20,013 nucleotides of DNA. Source: CAZBLP01 sp964492825. Lineage in GTDB: Bacteria; DYJV01. Positions 14,786 to 20,013 of the stretch are shown one piece after another. Location of the stretch: contig CAZBLP010000041.1 in the NCBI GenBank assembly GCA_964492825.1, forward strand, positions 1 to 20,013, read 5' to 3'. The notes under the pieces were generated by a model. It saw only the letters and a list, made by a program, of their open reading frames with translations. It was not told the DNA's origin and searched no databases. Within the stretch, counting starts at the first letter, position 1. Every line of letters starts with the position of its first letter. The translations under genes were made by a program, and so were the position numbers.

Positions 14786-15377
14786 TAAATTTCTCCATTG
14801 TAGCACGACCTTTTTGTGAGATACCTTCTTTTTTTAGCACTTTCCATATTGTAAGAAAAATAATTTTTAAATCAAGCCAAAATGATAAATTCTCAACATA
14901 GTAAACATCATATTCAAATTTTTCTTTCCAGGTCAAAGAATTTCTACCCTTTACTTGTGCGAGTCCTGTTATGCCGGGTTTTACATTATGCCGCTTCTCT
15001 TGTTTTTTTGTATATAGCGGTAAATATTCTATTAATAGAGGCCTAGGCCCCACAAAGCTCATATCCCCTTTTAAAACATTAAAAAGCTGTGGAAGTTCAT
15101 CCAAACTAAGACTTCTTATAATTTTCCCTATGCCTTTTAATCTTTTTTCATCAGGCAGTAAATTACCATTTTTATCTTTTTCGTTTGTCATTGTTCTGAA
15201 TTTGTAAATTTCAAATATTCTTTCTTTATATCCTGGACGTTTTTGTTTGAATATAATTGGTTTTCCATCCCATAAATAAATTAAAAATGCAACTATCAAC
15301 ATTATTGGCAAAAATAATATTATTAAAATTAATGCCAATACTTTATCTATCATAGGTTTAAAAAAATTTTTATACAT
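14772..15377 (-). CDS. pglC: PglC-like undecaprenyl-phosphate phosphoglycosyl transferase
   Basis: This 201-residue monotopic phosphoglycosyl transferase (Bac_transf, PF02397) moves a phospho-sugar from a UDP-sugar to undecaprenyl phosphate at the inner membrane, starting glycan assembly. A single N-terminal re-entrant hydrophobic segment spans about 11-36, followed by FKQKRPGYKERIFEIYKFRTM. The catalytic Asp-Glu is Asp93-Glu94 in SLSLDELPQLFNVLKGDMSFVGPRP, the same numbering as Campylobacter PglC. VKPGITGLAQVKGRN is also family-typical. At 201 residues it is the minimal PglC form, without the extra transmembrane helices of WcaJ/WbaP types. It overlaps the preceding glycosyltransferase gene by 8 bases and the following pglD-like gene by 14, so coupled translation is expected. 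Sugar specificity (bacillosamine-type or other) cannot be read directly. Confidence 0.9.
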   Translation of the reverse strand: MYKNFFKPMIDKVLALILIILFLPIMLIVAFLIYLWDGKPIIFKQKRPGYKERIFEIYKFRTMTNEKDKNGNLLPDEKRLKGIGKIIRSLSLDELPQLFNVLKGDMSFVGPRPLLIEYLPLYTKKQEKRHNVKPGITGLAQVKGRNSLTWKEKFEYDVYYVENLSFWLDLKIIFLTIWKVLKKEGISQKGRATMEKFNGEN

Positions 15378-16473
15378 TCGTCAACTCGTTATATACTTCC
15401 AGATATTTCTGAACAACTATTTTTACATCAAATTCTATTTCAATTTTTTTTCTGCTATTTATGCCAAATTCTTTGCTTAAATTTTTGTTATGTATTAAAA
15501 ACTCAATTTTTTTAACTAAATTTTCAACATTTTTTATAGGCACTAAAAAACCGTTTCTCCCATTATCTACAACTTCTCTGCATCCAGCAGTATCTGTAGT
15601 TATTATAGGCTTAGCCATTGCCGCAGCTTCAAGCAATGTGCGAGGTACTCCTTCCCTGTAACTTGGCAATACAAATATATCGCATATTGAAATAAGCTCT
15701 TTAATATCTTCTCTGAATCCAAGATATTTAACATATTTCCACTTAGGAATAAAAGCATTTTTATTTCCTCTGTCTATATCGCCAGCATATAAAAAATTTG
15801 CTTTATCTTTTAGAATTTCAGCTGCATTAATATACTCTTGCACCCCTTTATCTTTTATCACTCTTGCAATCATTAACACCACAGGTCTATTATCCAAGTT
15901 TAATTCTTTTAAAAGTTTTATATTCTTAGGTATAGGTTTAAAAGTTTCAGTATCAATGCCACTGCTTCTTATTAACACCGCTTTATTCGCAGGAATGATT
16001 TTTTTATTTACAAATAATTTCAAATCATCACTATTTTGAAAAATAACTTTTTTTGTAGATTTTGTCGTATATTTGTAAAAATTTTCTATTATGGTTTTAA
16101 TAATTTTTGATTTTAAATCATTATGAATAAAAAAACTTCCAAGACCAGTTACAGTATTAATTCTATTTTTATGCTTTGTCAAATTCCCATAGATATTGGG
16201 TTTATGCATGAAAGTATGTAAAATATCCGGATTTATATAATTTATAACATTTTTAATGTTTTTTACGGTATTTAATTCTTTAAAAATATTGAAACTACTT
16301 CTATCTATTTTGTATTCAATTGCTTGAATTTTAAATTCTTTAAATTTATCAAATACTTCTCCTCTGGGACAAATTGCAAACACTTGAATATTTTTTTTTA
16401 TTAATTCTTTCATAATTGGTAATCTAAATAGATACAGATTTAAATCTAAATGGCTAAGAAATGCTATTTTCAC
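15370..16473 (-). CDS. pglA: PglA-like glycosyltransferase (GT4 family)
   Basis: This is a 367-residue GT-B fold retaining glycosyltransferase. The N-terminal domain begins MKIAFLSHLDLNLYLFRLPIMKEL and contains TVTGLGSFFI. The C-terminal nucleotide-sugar domain contains PVVLMIARVIKDKGVQEYINAAEIL, CDIFVLPSYREGVPRTLLEA (the E-x7-E motif) and GRNGFLVP. These strings closely resemble Campylobacter PglA, which adds GalNAc alpha-1,3 to undecaprenyl-linked bacillosamine. The start codon is GTG (16471-16473), with GGAG five bases upstream. It overlaps the asnB-like gene by 20 bases and pglC by 8. Together with pglC and pglD it keeps the Campylobacter pgl gene order. It probably adds the second sugar on the cytoplasmic membrane face; the donor sugar is an inference. 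Confidence 0.88.
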   Translation of the reverse strand: MKIAFLSHLDLNLYLFRLPIMKELIKKNIQVFAICPRGEVFDKFKEFKIQAIEYKIDRSSFNIFKELNTVKNIKNVINYINPDILHTFMHKPNIYGNLTKHKNRINTVTGLGSFFIHNDLKSKIIKTIIENFYKYTTKSTKKVIFQNSDDLKLFVNKKIIPANKAVLIRSSGIDTETFKPIPKNIKLLKELNLDNRPVVLMIARVIKDKGVQEYINAAEILKDKANFLYAGDIDRGNKNAFIPKWKYVKYLGFREDIKELISICDIFVLPSYREGVPRTLLEAAAMAKPIITTDTAGCREVVDNGRNGFLVPIKNVENLVKKIEFLIHNKNLSKEFGINSRKKIEIEFDVKIVVQKYLEVYNELTNV

Positions 16474-18220
16474 TTTTTCTCCAAACTTCTAATGTAAATA
16501 ATAAATATAAGATTTTTGCACGTCTGTCTTCTGGTATTTTCATTTTCTTTTCAATTATATTTTTAATAACTCTCTCATCTATAAAATTTTTATAAAATCC
16601 ATGATTTAAATAATCCATAATAATTTCGTTCAATTCATTATTAACCCAATTTGTAAGTGGAATTTCAAACCCTCTTTTTGGTGCAGTTATCAGTTCATTT
16701 GGCAAATATTTTTTTGCAAGTTCTCTTAAAATAAATTTTGTATATGTTTTATTTATTTTGAAAGTTTTATCAAGCTTCGGGGCAAGCTCTAAAAAGTATT
16801 TACTTAAAAACGGACTTCTGCCTTCTATGGAATTACTCATTGTAGCTATATCCATTTTTACCAATAAATCTTCTTTTAAATTCAGTTCAAAATCAGCATA
16901 TAAAAGTTTTTCAAAATTATCTAATTTTATCTCTTTTATAAACTTGTCAATCTTTTCTATTTTTTCTGATTCAAATCTATAAATATCAACAAAAAGGTCA
17001 TTTAAAAGTGTGTTATACCACTCAATGCCTGTTTTACTGCTTGCTCTGATTAAACGATAAATAAACATGACTTTTCCGCGACTTTCAGGAGTCAAAAAAG
17101 GAAGTATAAATTTAAACTTTTTGGCTAATCTGTCCCATTTATTTGCAATTGGAACATATCTTCTATACCCTGCAAAAATTTCATCTGCTCCATCACCGTT
17201 TAAAATAACCTTAAGATGTTTTCTTGCTTCTTTGCTTACAAAAAAACTCGGTATTGCGCTACTATCAAAAAATGGCTTTCCATAATTTAAAATAATTTTT
17301 TCTATATTATTTCTAACATCCATTTCAATATCAATAATAGTATGATTTGTATTATATTTTTTTGCAACTAAACCTGCTAAATTACTTTCATCAAACTGTC
17401 CTTTAAACCTAACCGTAAAAGTTTTGAGTTTGGTAAATTCAGAGGCCTTTGCTACAATTAAGCTGCTATCTATTCCTCCACTTAAAAATGCTCCAACTTC
17501 AACATCACTTGAAAATAATCTGTTTTTTACCGATTTTTCAAGGCAATTCTCAACAAGATTTAGAGCTTCTTCTAAATTGCTAATTTTGGGTTGATTGTAA
17601 ATATCAAATATATCAAAATATTTTTCTAATATCAATTTTCCATTATAGAAAGCATAACATCCAGCAGGAAACTCTTTTATCTCTTTATATCCGCTTTCAC
17701 AAAATCCTGTGCTTAAAAATAGTTTTATATCATCTTCATCAACAGTTAAATTTAAAAATTTAAATACATTTATTTCACTGCTAAAAGCAAATTTTTCTCC
17801 TTTTTGATAAATATAAAGAGGTTTTTTTCCTGCTCTATCTCTTGCTAAAAAAAGAGTTTTTTTATTAATATCATAAATTACAAAGCTAAACATTCCATCT
17901 ATTTTTTTAAACATATCTGTTTGATATTTTATATATAGATAAAGTAAGGTTTCTGTATCAGAATTAGTAGAAAATTTAAATTCTTCAAGCTCATCTCTAA
18001 GTGCCAAATGATTATAGATCTCACCATTAAAAATAATTAGGTAGTTTTTATATCTGAAAGGTTGATGGCCCTTTGAAATATCTTGGATTGAAAGGCGAGT
18101 ATGAAAGAAATGAAAATCGTCAATTTTTAATTCATTTTGTTCATCTGGCCCTCTATGAAATAATTTTTTTAAAATGTCATTTTTATCTAATTTAAAATTA
18201 AAGCCAGCAATTCCACACAT
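16454..18220 (-). CDS. asnB: Asparagine synthase-type glutamine amidotransferase (AsnB family), probably glycan-linked
   Basis: This 588-residue protein has an N-terminal class II glutaminase domain with the nucleophile Cys2 (MCGIAGF), HRGPDEQN, Arg42, NGEIYN (65-70) and SDTE (87-90). Its C-terminal synthetase domain carries the pyrophosphate loop LSGGIDSS (246-253) and NGDGADEIFAGYRRY. All catalytic elements of AsnB are present. True asparagine synthesis is possible. However, the gene is embedded between a pglK-like flippase and a pglA-like glycosyltransferase, overlapping the latter by 20 bases. AsnB homologues in O-antigen clusters (such as WbpS) are thought to amidate uronic acids, and a uronic-acid epimerase gene lies nearby. 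A glycan role is thus favoured by context but unproven. The start is the ATG that places Cys at position 2, as maturation requires. Confidence 0.9.
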   Translation of the reverse strand: MCGIAGFNFKLDKNDILKKLFHRGPDEQNELKIDDFHFFHTRLSIQDISKGHQPFRYKNYLIIFNGEIYNHLALRDELEEFKFSTNSDTETLLYLYIKYQTDMFKKIDGMFSFVIYDINKKTLFLARDRAGKKPLYIYQKGEKFAFSSEINVFKFLNLTVDEDDIKLFLSTGFCESGYKEIKEFPAGCYAFYNGKLILEKYFDIFDIYNQPKISNLEEALNLVENCLEKSVKNRLFSSDVEVGAFLSGGIDSSLIVAKASEFTKLKTFTVRFKGQFDESNLAGLVAKKYNTNHTIIDIEMDVRNNIEKIILNYGKPFFDSSAIPSFFVSKEARKHLKVILNGDGADEIFAGYRRYVPIANKWDRLAKKFKFILPFLTPESRGKVMFIYRLIRASSKTGIEWYNTLLNDLFVDIYRFESEKIEKIDKFIKEIKLDNFEKLLYADFELNLKEDLLVKMDIATMSNSIEGRSPFLSKYFLELAPKLDKTFKINKTYTKFILRELAKKYLPNELITAPKRGFEIPLTNWVNNELNEIIMDYLNHGFYKNFIDERVIKNIIEKKMKIPEDRRAKILYLLFTLEVWRKSENSIS

Positions 18221-18255
18221 TAATAATTTTTCTCTACATATATGTTTTTATATAT

Positions 18256-19944
18256 CTACAAAAGAAATACTTTTTTATCTTTGACAATATACACTTTATC
18301 ACAATGCTTTAAAGTAGAATGCCTATGTGCTATGATTAGCATTGTTTTATTTTTGCCGATTTCATAAATTTCTTCCATTATTTCTTGTTCTGTTTCATAA
18401 TCAAGAGCACTGGTAGCTTCGTCTAATACGAGAATATCGGGGTCTCCATAAATTGCTCTTGCAATTGCCACTCTCTGTTTTTGTCCTCCACTTAACATAA
18501 TACCACCTTCACCAACTTTGGTATCCAAACCGTCTTTACTATTAAAGAATTTCCATATTTTTGCTTTTTTTAGACATTCTATAATTTTATCCTCATTATA
18601 TTTTCTACCAAAAGCAACATTTTCGCCCACTGTACCATCAAATAAGTAAATTTGCTGAGGTATATAGCCTATTTTTTTTCTCCAAGACTTGACATTTTCA
18701 TCTGTAATTTCAGTATCATCAATAAAAATTTTTCCTGAAGATGGTTTGTATATTCCAATAATTAAATCCACAAGAGTAGTCTTCCCCGCACCACTTTCAC
18801 CAGTAAAAGCTACTTTCTCTCCTTTCTTAACTGTAAGATTTATATTTTCAAGTACCTCATGTTTATCATATGAAAAAGAGAGGTGTTTTAGTGATATTTT
18901 ATTGACAAAATTAACACTTTCATTACCTAATTCCTCAACATCATACATTAAGTCATTATGAACAATATCTAAAGATTTACTTAAGAACATGATATTATTA
19001 TAATTTGACAGAATTCTGTTTACAGAAGGCAATAGCCTGTATAATGCCAAAACATACATAGATAAAAGACCCAAAGCAGGACTAATGTCTGTTTTATATT
19101 TCCATATAAGGTATGTAACAATAAAAGCAACAATCCCAAAACCTATGGCTTCAAGGAACAATCTTGGAAATTGTGTTAACGTTTGATTTTTTATGTTGGA
19201 AAGAGCATAACCAAAACTTGCTTCACTGAATTTTTTTAATATTAGATTTTCATTTGATACTAACTTAATTAATTTAAAATTACCAAAAGTGCTGTTTATG
19301 ATTTCATAAAACTTGTTTTGAAAAGTTGCTCTTTTTACACCCTCTCTTTTTAATCTTTTCCCCACAGTCTTGATTAAGAATAAAGCATTAACACTTAAAA
19401 AAATTGTTAGTAACAAAGTCATTTTCCAATTCACATAAATCATTAAAGAATACAGCAATATTATAATAAAAACTTCTGATAACATAAAAAGAAAATTAGT
19501 TATTAATTGAGTTAAATTATTGGCTTCATTGACTATATTTTTAGTTAATGTTGAAGTATTTTGAACTACAAAGTCTTCATATGAAAAACTAATGTAATTT
19601 TGAAATAATCTATAAGCTATTAAATGGTATCTGCTCTGAGAGAATCTTGCGAGGAAGTAAAAGTAAGTCAAATTAATACCACTTCTGAAAGCATAGAAGA
19701 ATATTAACGATATACCAAAGGTTATAACGAATATTTGTTGACTTGGGAAATTAAAAAAATTAAAGATAAAGTTCAAATATTTATTTGAATTTATTTTGGT
19801 GAAATCAGTTGCAACGGCTATAAAAGGCATTATTATTGAGATACCAACAGTTTCAAGTAAAGCAATAAAGATTGAAAATATTAGCAGGAAAAGTAGAAAA
19901 ACTTTATCTCTTTTGGAAAGTAAACTTTTTAGTTTTTTCAGCAT
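18256..19944 (-). CDS. pglK: PglK-like lipid-linked oligosaccharide flippase (ABC transporter)
   Basis: This is a 562-residue half-transporter with an N-terminal transmembrane domain (about six helices, residues 15-310) and a C-terminal ATPase domain. ATPase motifs: Walker A GESGAGKT at 382-389, Q-loop Gln430, signature LSGGQ at 484-488, Walker B ILVLDEA at 504-510 with Glu509, D-loop SALD, and H-loop His540 (AHRHSTL). Length and the opening (MLKKLKSLLSKRDKVFLLFLLIF, then ETVGISIIMPFIAVATDF) closely follow Campylobacter PglK/WlaB (564 residues), including FYFLARFSQSRYHLIAY and the segment ending FVLALYRLxPSxNRI-type. PglK hydrolyses ATP to flip undecaprenyl-PP-linked heptasaccharide to the periplasm. 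It is the first visible gene of the pgl-like operon, and asnB follows 35 bases later. No Shine-Dalgarno site precedes the ATG, which is unusual for this window. Confidence 0.9.
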   Translation of the reverse strand: MLKKLKSLLSKRDKVFLLFLLIFSIFIALLETVGISIIMPFIAVATDFTKINSNKYLNFIFNFFNFPSQQIFVITFGISLIFFYAFRSGINLTYFYFLARFSQSRYHLIAYRLFQNYISFSYEDFVVQNTSTLTKNIVNEANNLTQLITNFLFMLSEVFIIILLYSLMIYVNWKMTLLLTIFLSVNALFLIKTVGKRLKREGVKRATFQNKFYEIINSTFGNFKLIKLVSNENLILKKFSEASFGYALSNIKNQTLTQFPRLFLEAIGFGIVAFIVTYLIWKYKTDISPALGLLSMYVLALYRLLPSVNRILSNYNNIMFLSKSLDIVHNDLMYDVEELGNESVNFVNKISLKHLSFSYDKHEVLENINLTVKKGEKVAFTGESGAGKTTLVDLIIGIYKPSSGKIFIDDTEITDENVKSWRKKIGYIPQQIYLFDGTVGENVAFGRKYNEDKIIECLKKAKIWKFFNSKDGLDTKVGEGGIMLSGGQKQRVAIARAIYGDPDILVLDEATSALDYETEQEIMEEIYEIGKNKTMLIIAHRHSTLKHCDKVYIVKDKKVFLL

Positions 19945-20013
19945 GTTTTATAAAGAAAAAATATTTTAAAAAATTTTTTACTAATTCTACAAAGGTAGGA
20001 CTGGCAAAAGTTA
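19945..20013. other. AT-rich leader upstream of the pglK-like gene
   Basis: These 69 bases at the right edge are non-coding in all frames I can support. They contain a perfect AAAAAATTTTTT palindrome flanked by more A/T, and no clear ribosome-binding site before the pglK-like ATG. A promoter for the operon may lie here or just outside, but I see no convincing -35/-10 pair. Confidence 0.3.

Noticed and set aside
1..20013. CRISPR array, tRNA, insertion sequence, phage or toxin-antitoxin module
   Set aside because: I saw no regularly spaced direct repeats of CRISPR length, no cloverleaf-like GC-rich segment, no transposase or integrase motifs and no small paired toxin-antitoxin frames.

Overview
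The window is very AT-rich (about 30% G+C by eye), its proteins are rich in Lys, Ile, Glu and Asn, and it carries ordinary housekeeping genes. Together with the kinds of gene present, this suggests a chromosomal segment from a (thermophilic) anaerobe of the Deferribacteres type, for example Deferribacter. That assignment is inferred from composition and gene content, not from a marker gene. I see no tRNA, rRNA, insertion sequence, phage gene or CRISPR array.

Left edge (1-2441, + strand): a large molybdopterin-binding subunit of the xanthine dehydrogenase / aldehyde oxidase / 4-hydroxybenzoyl-CoA reductase family. It is preceded by a heptamer-periodic repeat. Its Fe-S and FAD partners are not in view.

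Middle (12298 down to 2514, all - strand): a run of nine co-directional genes. In transcription order they are a nitrilase-family amidohydrolase, a CrcB/Fluc fluoride channel, a DUF190 protein, purM, purN, thrC, a phosphoglycerate-mutase-like protein that is probably the homoserine kinase feeding ThrC, a PcrA/UvrD helicase with its C-terminal RNA-polymerase-binding-type domain, and a secreted FG-GAP/VCBS protein. Several junctions are nearly abutting (0, 1, 2 and 10 nt), so translational coupling is likely. The purM-purN gap holds a second copy of the heptamer-type repeat.

Right part (12345-20013): a two-gene + strand unit (UDP-glucuronate 4-epimerase-like protein, then a cytidylate-kinase-like protein) converges across a perfect inverted repeat on a five-gene - strand operon. 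Read in transcription order this operon is pglK-like flippase, asnB-type amidotransferase, pglA-like glycosyltransferase, pglC-like phosphoglycosyl transferase and pglD-like acetyltransferase. The last four genes overlap each other. The pglA-pglC-pglD order matches the Campylobacter jejuni N-glycosylation locus. The operon therefore probably builds a glycan on undecaprenyl phosphate (PglC loads the first sugar, PglA extends it, PglK flips it). AsnB replaces the usual pglH/I/J/B stretch and may amidate a sugar. No oligosaccharyltransferase (PglB), sugar aminotransferase (PglE) or dehydratase (PglF) is present here.

Several gene starts were moved to internal codons with strong Shine-Dalgarno sites (Mo-subunit, thrC, purN, DUF190, kinase-like, pglD), and three genes use TTG or GTG starts.
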